DNA of 64,000 nucleotides from an uncultured Prevotellaceae bacterium (GTDB lineage Bacteria > Bacteroidota > Bacteroidia > Bacteroidales > Bacteroidaceae): the NCBI GenBank assembly GCA_902779455.1, contig CACZBS010000003.1, positions 124,001-188,000 on the forward strand, written 5' to 3'. The stretch's first letter is position 1. Every line of letters starts with the position of its first letter. A model generated the notes under the pieces. It saw only the letters and a list, made by a program, of their open reading frames with translations. It had not been told where the DNA came from and ran no database searches. Of the stretch, positions 7,661 through 14,858 are shown in pieces. A program made the position numbers and the translations under genes.

Positions 7661-8602
7661 TCAGCGGACGGAACGGAGGTTTTTCTCGAGCTGCTGGGTG
7701 GAGCTGGCGCCGACGAGCACGGACGTGACGCCGCGCTGGCGGAGGATCCAGCGGAGGGCGTGCTCGGCCAGGGTGCGGCCCTCGGCCTGCGCCTCGTCGT
7801 TCCACTGCCGCAGCTGACTGAGCAGCTCGGGGGTGAGCATCTCGTGGCGGAGGAATTTTTCTTTCGCCATGCGCGAATCCTCAGGGATGCCCTGCAGATA
7901 GCGGTCGGTGAGCAGTCCCTGCGCCAGGGGCGAGAAGGAGATGAAGCCCACGCCGTGGTCGGCGCAGAAGTCGAGGATGCCCTTCTCCTGCGGCTCGCGG
8001 TCGAGCATGTTGAGGCGTCCCTGATAGATGAGCAGTGGGACGTCGCGCTGACGCAGATAGTCGTAGGCCGTGCGCGTGGCCTCGAGGGGCCATCGCGAGA
8101 TGCCGACGTAGAGGGCCTTGCCCGCGCGGACGATGTCGACGAGGGCCTGGAGGGTCTCCTCGAGAGGCGTCAGGGGGTCGTAGCGGTGGGAATAGAACAG
8201 GTCGACATAGTCGAGATGCATGCGGCGCAGGCTCTGGTCGAGCGAGGCCATGAGATACTTGCGCGAGCCCCAGTTGCCGTAGGGGCCGGGCCACATGTCG
8301 TAGCCGGCCTTGGTGGCGATGAAGAGCTCGTCGCGATAGGGCCGGAGGTCGTCGTCCATGAGCCGGCCGAAGGTCTCCTCGGCCGAGCCGTAGACGGGCC
8401 CGTAGTTGTTGGCCAGGTCCATGTGGGTGATGCCGTGGTCGAAGGCATAGCGGACGATCTCGCGCGAGCGCTCGTAGGGGTCGACGCTGCCGAAGTTATG
8501 CCAGAACCCGAGGCTCACGCGGGGCAGCAGCACGCCGCTCTGCCCGCATCGCTCAAACGTCATGCCGCCCTCGTCGTAGCGGCCCTCTGCTGCTTGATAC
8601 AT
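7661..8602 (-). CDS. Aldo/keto reductase, YghZ (L-glyceraldehyde 3-phosphate reductase) type
   Basis: A 313-aa NADPH-dependent aldo/keto reductase, cytoplasmic, reducing small aldehydes. It is strikingly like E. coli YghZ (SLGFWHNFG, THMDLANNYGP, TKAGYDMWPGPYG, GSRKYLMASLDQSLRRM, PLAQGLLTDRYL). The AKR catalytic tetrad is present: Asp62, Tyr67, Lys98 and His139 (FYSHR). The start at 8602 is supported by a promoter about 30 bases upstream. The protein stops at LEKNLRSVR, about 30 residues short of E. coli YghZ. The final helix, which helps cover the active site in AKRs, is therefore missing, through natural loss or an early stop; there is no recognisable continuation after the stop. Its neighbours suggest no pathway. 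Confidence 0.92.
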   Translation of the reverse strand: MYQAAEGRYDEGGMTFERCGQSGVLLPRVSLGFWHNFGSVDPYERSREIVRYAFDHGITHMDLANNYGPVYGSAEETFGRLMDDDLRPYRDELFIATKAGYDMWPGPYGNWGSRKYLMASLDQSLRRMHLDYVDLFYSHRYDPLTPLEETLQALVDIVRAGKALYVGISRWPLEATRTAYDYLRQRDVPLLIYQGRLNMLDREPQEKGILDFCADHGVGFISFSPLAQGLLTDRYLQGIPEDSRMAKEKFLRHEMLTPELLSQLRQWNDEAQAEGRTLAEHALRWILRQRGVTSVLVGASSTQQLEKNLRSVR

Positions 8603-8627
8603 AAGTCGTGAATGATTGATTTGGCTG

Positions 8628-8659
8628 CAAAGTTACGCATAATATCCCGAACGGCCAAA
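8628..8659 (-). promoter_or_regulatory. Promoter TTTG–N20–TAACTTTG for the aldo/keto reductase
   Basis: On the minus strand TTTG (8656-8659) is separated by 20 bases from TAACTTTG (8628-8635). The match to the Bacteroidota consensus is essentially perfect. It predicts a transcript start near 8621 and a leader of about 20 bases. Confidence 0.85.
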
Positions 8660-8744
8660 CCGATTCGCGATATTTTCGCGCTGCGGGGCCGTTTTGGGCG
8701 GCCGGGGCATCATCGGCAGCGGGCCTGCCATGGGGGCGAGGGGG

Positions 8745-8773
8745 ATTGCGAATTTGTCAAACAAATTCGCAAT
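8745..8773. repeat. 13-bp perfect palindrome containing TTGCGAA/TTCGCAA
   Basis: Arms ATTGCGAATTTGT (8745-8757) and ACAAATTCGCAAT (8761-8773) with a three-base spacer. It lies 56 bases left of a 22-bp-period array. A similar GTTGCGAA…TTCGCAAC pair lies beside the next array at 28186-28206. Confidence 0.8.
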
Positions 8774-8829
8774 TGACGAAGGGCGCCGCGCAAGTGCCTG
8801 GATGTCAGGGCGATTCAAATCGGCCGAGA

Positions 8830-8912
8830 GAGAAGCGGCGCTTCTCGATGAGAGAAGTGCCGCTTTTCGATGCGAGAAGCGGCCCTTTTCGGGGCAAAAA
8901 GGACCGCTTCTC
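8830..8912. repeat. Array of four 17-bp quasi-palindromes, 22-bp period, copy 1
   Basis: Units start at 8830, 8852, 8874 and 8896, exactly 22 bp apart. Unit 1, GAGAAGCGGCGCTTCTC, is a perfect palindrome apart from its central base; the others are variants (GAGAAGTGCCGCTTTTC, GAGAAGCGGCCCTTTTC, AAAAAGGACCGCTTCTC). The 5-bp spacers are GATGA, GATGC and GGGGC. The right flank TGTAAATAATTTTTAGAATCC resembles that of copy 4. The remainder of the gap 8603-9009 holds no gene. Confidence 0.92.
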
Positions 8913-9009
8913 TGGCGCCGGAGCGCCCGGTGTAAATAATTTTTAGAATCCACCGGCCGTATCCCAGGCCCGCCCGCCAGGTCGCTTGGCAGCGGTGCGG
9001 GGTCGACAC

Positions 9010-11556
9010 TCAGAGGGGCATCAATCCGGGCAGCTCGTCCTGGCCATTTTTATAGATGGTTCGTCCTTGTGGATCCACAATTTCCTTAACAGTGGACACT
9101 ATAATGTCGCGGCTGTCGGGCTCCTTCACTATACAGCCATCACCAAGTGATTTACCTGGTGCGTAGTTTTTCCATACGCCATCGTCATCTTCATAATAGC
9201 CTCCGTCAAACCATTTCCCGTCAATTTGCATCAACAGTTTGTATTCTACTCCGGAATATTGCCCGTGGCCCGGATCATACTCTTTTTTTAAAGTATATTG
9301 TGGAACAAAATGCAACATGCGAGGCATCACTTTGTCATCAGTAAATGAGTAGCAATAAATCTCCCATTTCGATTGATAGATTCCATCACTCTCCTTCTTT
9401 GTATTAGCATCATTACTATCCTGTCCCGTCCACTGTTCATAAACCCACCATTTGTCTATATAGGCAGTTCCTCTGACTGCTGTGTACGTGTCAAGTCTAT
9501 AAGTATACTTGTAAGGATATTTATCACCGTCTTCGGTATAGACTGGGTCCGTGTTTGCAGCCTTGGATCCCTTCAGCGGTACCACTTTCGTCACAGCCAG
9601 CGAGGGAGCGGTGAAACTGAATGGCAATGGTTTGTCTATGGCTTCGGATACTTTCGAAACCTTTAAATCCCTAACAACATAGCCTGGTGACGCGTAGTAC
9701 TGAAGATCATCGCCCTTGTTGGGTATTGTAAAATGGTAGGTCTTCCCCGATTTTATGTTTTCGTAATGTCCGGCCTCATTCGAGTATACCAATTCGGGCT
9801 TGCCGTTACCGTCTTTGCTGTTGACGACACGCAGGACTGGCACATATTGAGAAAGTCCGGCGGTGGTGGAAGCAAAGTAGCCGACCTTGTCTATTTGGAA
9901 TTCACCGTTAAAGGTCATCTTCCTCGTCGTATAATCCCACGCCGCTTTAATTTTAAAAGAGTTGTCCTTGATGGTTGGATACCAAGGAATTGTCTTGTGG
10001 CTGATGAGGTCCCAAGGGCCAAAAGTATATGATAGTCCTACATCTTCCGACTCATGTCCTTCGCCTTTTTTGTAATATTTCTTCTTTGCTGGGTCTAAGA
10101 CACTGTTTTCATCATCGGTGACAGTCTGATAGAACTCACTCTTCTCTTTATAATCTGCTTCGTATTCCTTCAATATGTCTTCGGCAGCTGAAGTAAGTTG
10201 ATCATGTAGGGCACCCAATATTTCTTTCAATTTTAAATCCATATAAACTCCAATTGTCACAGAAAGATCCAAGGGTTTAAAGGTTATGCCTGGTTTGTCA
10301 GAAATGTCACTCGTCATTTTTTCTTCATCATCATCAGTGGTAACAGACATTATGGGAACTTTCGCCGATATGCCAATTGAAAAGGTGGGAATGATTCTCA
10401 CAGACACGATCTTTCCATAGACACCAAGGCCTAAAACAAACTTAATATCAATCGATAAAGAAGCTTCGACGGCTGCATCAAATGTCCAGTCTGAGTCTTT
10501 GGTAATCTCCGGTTTGGACTTTGACAATGTCAACTCTTTGAAATCCATCTCATAGACATTCTGCACTTCTTTTTCTCGCGTTAGTGTTCCCGTCATTTGA
10601 ATGTCTATTCCTATATGGATCTCAAAATTTAAGAACAACACTACCACGACAGGCCCAATAACGACTGCTTTTCCCCTTATAACAGGCCATTGCAGAAGTC
10701 TTATGCTTTTTGAATAACCACCATTTATTGTTAATTCCCACTTTTCGTAGACCGTTTGAGTCATCTTGGCCTTAAACTGGCGGTCAATAATGCTAAAATC
10801 AGAAAAATCGAAGGAGAGTGAGGTATTCACGGAATCTTTAAAATTTAATTGCCCATACCCTTCTTTATACTCTATTTTAGGAAAGGGTACCTCATATGAT
10901 GATGAAAACTCTATAGCTGGGCCGTCAAGTTTCACATGCCCTAAGCCATCTGCTACATCAAACTCCGTCGCACTCCTTCGAGCTCCAGCTACGCTGGTGG
11001 TATCATCAGGCTCCACATCGTCTTCTACAGGTGTGAGCATCTCTCGATCAATGGGTATTGAGTATTCCTCTTTGTCTTCCATCGACAGGGTACCATTGAT
11101 ACGCAAGTCTTTAAACGTCTCCTCAAGATTGCAGAAACCGAGAATGAATTTATAGACGTCGCCGTCATCATACCGCTGTTGTACACGGTGGTTGCAGCCC
11201 CATGGAAACTTCTCGGTAACGGTGCTTACCAGAATCTCACCCAGCACAGGCAGTTTTTCTGCAGGCGTCGATTTCAAGTAATGAACCTCCGCGAAGCAGT
11301 TGGCACCATCCTTTGCGGCGTAGACGATGTAGCGGTCCTGGTCCTCCTGAGTCAGTACGCGTACCTCGCTGTTATACTGATAGACAATTTCGCAACCGCT
11401 TTGTGTCGTGGTGACTGGCTTGTCATAGCCCTCGCCGGTATGTACAGGCACGTTCTTGAACTCCAGTGAGCCGTCGTCCTCTTCCTCGATGAAGAGGTTG
11501 CAGGAGACCATCGTCATGGCCGCCATCAACATCAGCATTATCTTTTTTGTCGTCAT
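9010..11556 (-). CDS. Large A/T-rich lipoprotein of unknown function
   Basis: An 848-aa predicted lipoprotein. It starts MTTKKIMLMLMAAMTMVSC with the lipidated Cys19 followed by NLFIEEEDDGS, an acidic stretch typical of surface-exposed Bacteroidota lipoproteins. No known domain was recognised. The body alternates beta-like segments (DLSVTIGVYMDLKLKEI, IDIKFVLGLGVYGKIVSVRI) with charged loops, suggesting an all-beta extracellular protein. The coding sequence is clearly richer in A/T than its neighbours from about 9150 to 11100, with many AAA, TAT and GAT codons, while the two ends are closer to the local composition. That suggests a transferred or rapidly evolving middle. It is the last gene of the minus-strand surface-protein block and follows the 260-aa lipoprotein by 63 bases. 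Confidence 0.85.
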   Translation of the reverse strand: MTTKKIMLMLMAAMTMVSCNLFIEEEDDGSLEFKNVPVHTGEGYDKPVTTTQSGCEIVYQYNSEVRVLTQEDQDRYIVYAAKDGANCFAEVHYLKSTPAEKLPVLGEILVSTVTEKFPWGCNHRVQQRYDDGDVYKFILGFCNLEETFKDLRINGTLSMEDKEEYSIPIDREMLTPVEDDVEPDDTTSVAGARRSATEFDVADGLGHVKLDGPAIEFSSSYEVPFPKIEYKEGYGQLNFKDSVNTSLSFDFSDFSIIDRQFKAKMTQTVYEKWELTINGGYSKSIRLLQWPVIRGKAVVIGPVVVVLFLNFEIHIGIDIQMTGTLTREKEVQNVYEMDFKELTLSKSKPEITKDSDWTFDAAVEASLSIDIKFVLGLGVYGKIVSVRIIPTFSIGISAKVPIMSVTTDDDEEKMTSDISDKPGITFKPLDLSVTIGVYMDLKLKEILGALHDQLTSAAEDILKEYEADYKEKSEFYQTVTDDENSVLDPAKKKYYKKGEGHESEDVGLSYTFGPWDLISHKTIPWYPTIKDNSFKIKAAWDYTTRKMTFNGEFQIDKVGYFASTTAGLSQYVPVLRVVNSKDGNGKPELVYSNEAGHYENIKSGKTYHFTIPNKGDDLQYYASPGYVVRDLKVSKVSEAIDKPLPFSFTAPSLAVTKVVPLKGSKAANTDPVYTEDGDKYPYKYTYRLDTYTAVRGTAYIDKWWVYEQWTGQDSNDANTKKESDGIYQSKWEIYCYSFTDDKVMPRMLHFVPQYTLKKEYDPGHGQYSGVEYKLLMQIDGKWFDGGYYEDDDGVWKNYAPGKSLGDGCIVKEPDSRDIIVSTVKEIVDPQGRTIYKNGQDELPGLMPL

Positions 11557-11619
11557 AGTCAGCTCAAAAATAATTCGTTTATTTCGTCAAAATTCGTGGT
11601 CAGAAGCATAGAGGGGGCG

Positions 11620-12402
11620 TCAGTCGTAGATCTCGACGACGGTCGTGTCGGGAAGCTCGATGATGGGGTTATCGTCGACGGGCTCGACGTCGGGGACGTA
11701 CTCCTCAGCGTCGTCGCCGAGGACGAGGGGATAGAGGTGGGTGAGTTCGCCGTGCATCTCGCCGTCGAAGATGAAGACGTCGGGGAAGAGCTCGGCGCGG
11801 GCCTCACCGCGGTAGTAGCAGCGCAGGCGCACCTCGTCGCCGCCCGTGAAGGGGCTCCAGACGCGCATCTCCATGTAGTCGATGCCGGCGCGGCGCTTCA
11901 TCTGGCCGATGCCGCGCAGCTCGTCGCCGACGAAGGCCGCGATGATGTAGGGCTGGGCGTTGTCCTGCGTCAGGCGGGTGCCGTGGACGTCGACCGAGGC
12001 ATAGATGACCATGTCGTAGGGATAGTTCGAGGGCGCCATGTACATCTCGGGCATGACGTTGACCCAGCACGTGTCGCGCAGGCGGTCGATGGTGGTGAAG
12101 GCGACGGCGCGGGTGAGGCCCTCGCTGAGTGCGACGAGCGTGTCGTTCTCGAACGTGGCGATGGCCTCGTCCTCGCTGAGCCAGAAGACGGCATTGTTGG
12201 ACAGCTCGGCAGGGGTGAAGTCGACGGGAATGGCGTAGTGGTCGCCGACGACGAGCGAGACGACGCGTCGCGGCAGCCGCATCTGTCCCGCCGTGACGGG
12301 CTCGCTCGTGTTGAACTCGTAGAACTCGCCGCAGGCGCTGAGCAGCAGGATGGTCAGCAGTGCGATGAGGGGGCGGCTGGTTATGATTCGTCGGATGTTC
12401 AT
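11620..12402 (-). CDS. Lipoprotein with Big2/Ig-like domain
   Basis: A 260-aa lipoprotein. The start is placed at 12402 (MNIRRIITSRPLIALLTILLLSAC, lipidated Cys24); an upstream in-frame ATG would add 20 charged residues before the signal peptide and is less likely. After the Cys comes an Ig-like segment of the Big2 type (LVVGDHYAIPVDFTPAELSN, VFWLSEDEAIATFENDTLVALSEGL). It is followed by a domain with IIAAFVGDELRGIGQM; the same AFVGDExR motif occurs in the 1183-aa secreted protein at 30437. A Pro/Asp/Glu-rich tail ends the protein. It lies between the FN3-like gene (66 bases upstream) and the large lipoprotein. Probably a surface or periplasmic partner of the giant protein (inference from position only). 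Confidence 0.85.
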   Translation of the reverse strand: MNIRRIITSRPLIALLTILLLSACGEFYEFNTSEPVTAGQMRLPRRVVSLVVGDHYAIPVDFTPAELSNNAVFWLSEDEAIATFENDTLVALSEGLTRAVAFTTIDRLRDTCWVNVMPEMYMAPSNYPYDMVIYASVDVHGTRLTQDNAQPYIIAAFVGDELRGIGQMKRRAGIDYMEMRVWSPFTGGDEVRLRCYYRGEARAELFPDVFIFDGEMHGELTHLYPLVLGDDAEEYVPDVEPVDDNPIIELPDTTVVEIYD

Positions 12403-12468
12403 ATCGCGTATGGGGTTTGGTTCGTGGTTTTTAGCCCCCCGCGACGGAATCGCGGGGCACACTCAAGG

Positions 12469-14769
12469 TTACTTGTCGCGGGTGATGGTGACGACGTTCG
12501 ACGGCTGGCTCTCGCGGCCGTCGTCGAAGCGCAGGACGACGTAGTATTCGGCCGTCTCGCCGGGGCGCAGCTGGCGGTCGACGTACTCGGTCTCCTCGAC
12601 GTTGTACTGATAGCGGAAGCGCTTGTCCTTCGGGCCCTTGCGGAAGACGCAGTAGTAGTGGCGCGTCTGCCTGAGGCGGTCGGGAAGGTCGGAGCGCGTC
12701 CATGTCAGTCGGGCCAGCTGCTCGTGGCTGACCCATGCACCCTGAGCGGTCAGTTCGACGTCGACGACGTGGGGTCCGCGGTGGAGCCAGCTGACGGCGA
12801 GGCTCTGCGAGGAGTATGGCGACGAGTTGAACGACTCCACCATGTAGTAGTAGCGCTGGCGGGTGTCGTAGGCCGGGTCGTCGTCGATGACGATCGTGTA
12901 GTTCGTCTGGCGCAGCGAGTCGGCATCATAGCGGCCGATGAGCTCCCAGGGGCCGTTGTCGCCGCAGCGACGGTAGGCCAGGTGGTAGAGCATGTCGGCA
13001 TCGGTGCCGACGACCCACTCCATGTGCATGCCCTTCTCGTCGGTGTGGCTCGAGGCGTCGAGGTGGGGCTGCGTGGGCGGCGTGACGTGGGGCCGGGCGA
13101 CGCGGATCCATGGGCACCACTCGCCGAAGTTATTCGAGTAGTCGACGGCCCGCACACGATAGTAGATGTACTTCTGGTTGACGTCGAGCACGAGCGTGTC
13201 GGCATACATCGGCACGCGCACCTGCGCCTTGGTCAGGAAGGGGTGGGTGGAGTCGTTGGCGAAGGCCACGTCCCAGTAGCTGACGTCGTCGTCCTGGGGG
13301 TTCTGCTGCCACGAGAGGAGCACCTCAGAGGCGCGCACGGCGCCCGAGCGGAGGCTGTCGGCCGAGAGGGGGACGACGTAGGCCTGGAGCGAGTCGGGGG
13401 CGGCGGGGGCCTTGTAGTCGGTCAGGTTGATCTGCTGGATGAGCGAGCGGCCCTCGTTGCCCGTCTGGTCGTAGGCGCTGATCATGATCATGCCCGTGCG
13501 GCGGCCGGTCATGTCGACGGTGAAGACGGTGTCGGTCGGGGGGATGATCTCGTCGTTGAGCGTCAGCCACTGGTCGCCGCTCTGGCGCACGTCGTGGTAG
13601 TTGACGACGTAGCCGACGAGGTCGGGCTCCAGATAGGGTTTCTCCCAGATGATGTGGGCAATGACGCGGGCCATCGGGTCGTCATCGTCGGGGCGCTCCA
13701 GGACGATGCGCTTCAGCAGCGGGGCCAGGGGGGGCTCCACGTCGGGCACCATGACCTCGTGGGGACGAGTCGGCGTGGTGAGGTCGCCGAAGGCGTCGTA
13801 GGCCAGGATGCGGTATTCCCAGAGTCCGAGGTAGGGCACACTGTCGCTCAGCAGACAGTAGTCCTCGCCCTCGGGCTGCTCGACCATCGAGATGTAGGGA
13901 TTCTGCGTGACGCGCTCCCAGGGACGGTCGAGGTGCTCGCCGTCGAGGGTCATCGTCTGGCGCCGCTCTATCTCGTAGCTCGAGTGGACGTCGTCCCACC
14001 AGCCGATGGTCAGCGTGTGGGGCGTCGAGAGGCTGTCGATCATGCGGGGTGTGAACACCTCGGGCCTGTAGGGCTCGCAGCGCACGCCCTCCTGGACGCC
14101 GGGCTCGAAGATGAGCCGTCCGCCGTTGTCCCATCGCGTCGGCTGGATGTAGTAGTCATAGGTGGCGCCGGGCTCCACCGTGCGGTCGGTCAGTCGGACG
14201 GCCATGTCCTCAGCCAGGTCCTTGCGCCATTCGGCCACGATCATGGCAAAGGCGTAGCTAATGTCTTGCTCGGAGTTGAGGTCGAGGTTGTGGGTCATCG
14301 TGCCGGGCTTCGACTGCTTGTAGTTTTCGGCCTCGCCGTAGAGCAGGCCCTGAGGCACCAGCGCCAGCGAGTCGCTATCAGGATACTTCGCCCGGAACTG
14401 TTCGAGCGTGAGGGGCTTCAGGGCGTAGGCCAGGGTGTCGATCTGCAGGGGCCCGGCGGGGCTCGACGGATCGTCGCGGTGGCTCACGCGCAGCACGTTG
14501 ACGCCGAAGTCGGCCAGGTACTTATACGACACCCAGTCCTCGGCCAGCCAGCGGAGCACGATGCTGTCGCCGTAGCTGCGGGTGAGCAGGCGGATCTTGC
14601 TGGTGACGAGGGGCAGCTGGCGCTCGCGCATGACGGTGGCGTAGGGGTTGACGCCGGTGGTGTCAGTCTGCTGCGCACCGGCGGTGCTCATATCCAATGA
14701 AGAGGGTGCAATGAGCATCGTCACTGCCACGGTCATTCTCCCTAATATTCTTCGCATCTCTGATATCAT
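12469..14769 (-). CDS. Secreted fibronectin type III-like protein
   Basis: About 766 aa, exported and beta-rich. Several starts are possible: the longest frame begins inside the CATTGTTCATTG repeat (MNNEQRNR…), which is unlikely to be the natural start. MISEMRRILGRM at 14769 has an AGGA a few bases upstream and gives a plausible signal peptide ending near STAGAQ. The N-terminal 250 residues (IRLLTRSYGDSIVLRWLAED, LEQFRAKYPDSDSLALVPQG, ALYGEA-like LLYGEAENYK, VEPGATYDYYIQPT) match, from memory, a family of FN3-containing proteins that sits beside very large surface proteins in Bacteroidota. Four or so FN3-like sandwiches follow (PHEVMVPDVEPPLAPLLKRI, SWQQNPQDDDVSYWDV, ARLTWTRSDLPDRL, YYVVLRFDDGRESQPS). 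It is encoded directly after the giant gene. Function unknown; it may scaffold or anchor the giant protein. Confidence 0.85.
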   Translation of the reverse strand: MISEMRRILGRMTVAVTMLIAPSSLDMSTAGAQQTDTTGVNPYATVMRERQLPLVTSKIRLLTRSYGDSIVLRWLAEDWVSYKYLADFGVNVLRVSHRDDPSSPAGPLQIDTLAYALKPLTLEQFRAKYPDSDSLALVPQGLLYGEAENYKQSKPGTMTHNLDLNSEQDISYAFAMIVAEWRKDLAEDMAVRLTDRTVEPGATYDYYIQPTRWDNGGRLIFEPGVQEGVRCEPYRPEVFTPRMIDSLSTPHTLTIGWWDDVHSSYEIERRQTMTLDGEHLDRPWERVTQNPYISMVEQPEGEDYCLLSDSVPYLGLWEYRILAYDAFGDLTTPTRPHEVMVPDVEPPLAPLLKRIVLERPDDDDPMARVIAHIIWEKPYLEPDLVGYVVNYHDVRQSGDQWLTLNDEIIPPTDTVFTVDMTGRRTGMIMISAYDQTGNEGRSLIQQINLTDYKAPAAPDSLQAYVVPLSADSLRSGAVRASEVLLSWQQNPQDDDVSYWDVAFANDSTHPFLTKAQVRVPMYADTLVLDVNQKYIYYRVRAVDYSNNFGEWCPWIRVARPHVTPPTQPHLDASSHTDEKGMHMEWVVGTDADMLYHLAYRRCGDNGPWELIGRYDADSLRQTNYTIVIDDDPAYDTRQRYYYMVESFNSSPYSSQSLAVSWLHRGPHVVDVELTAQGAWVSHEQLARLTWTRSDLPDRLRQTRHYYCVFRKGPKDKRFRYQYNVEETEYVDRQLRPGETAEYYVVLRFDDGRESQPSNVVTITRDK

Positions 14770-14783
14770 GATCCTATTTCTTT

Positions 14784-14858
14784 GTTCATTATTCATTGTT
14801 CATTGCACATTGCTCATTGTACATTGTACATTGTTCATTGTACATTGTTCATTGTACA
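14784..14858. repeat. CATTGTTCATTGTACATT simple repeat
   Basis: Runs from the start region of the FN3-like gene to the stop codon of the giant gene. The same 10-bp-type repeat appears in frame inside coding sequence at 30540-30574, 30801-30838 and 50500-50532. Confidence 0.85.

Noticed and set aside
8830-8912. CRISPR array
   Set aside because: Only four units, 22-bp period with 5-bp near-constant spacers; no unique 30-bp spacers and no cas gene anywhere in the window.
11596-14700. 1034-codon plus-strand frame opposite the FN3-like and lipoprotein genes
   Set aside because: Antisense shadow: Val/Asp/Gly/His-rich low-information sequence. The minus-strand frames have signal peptides and recognisable folds.
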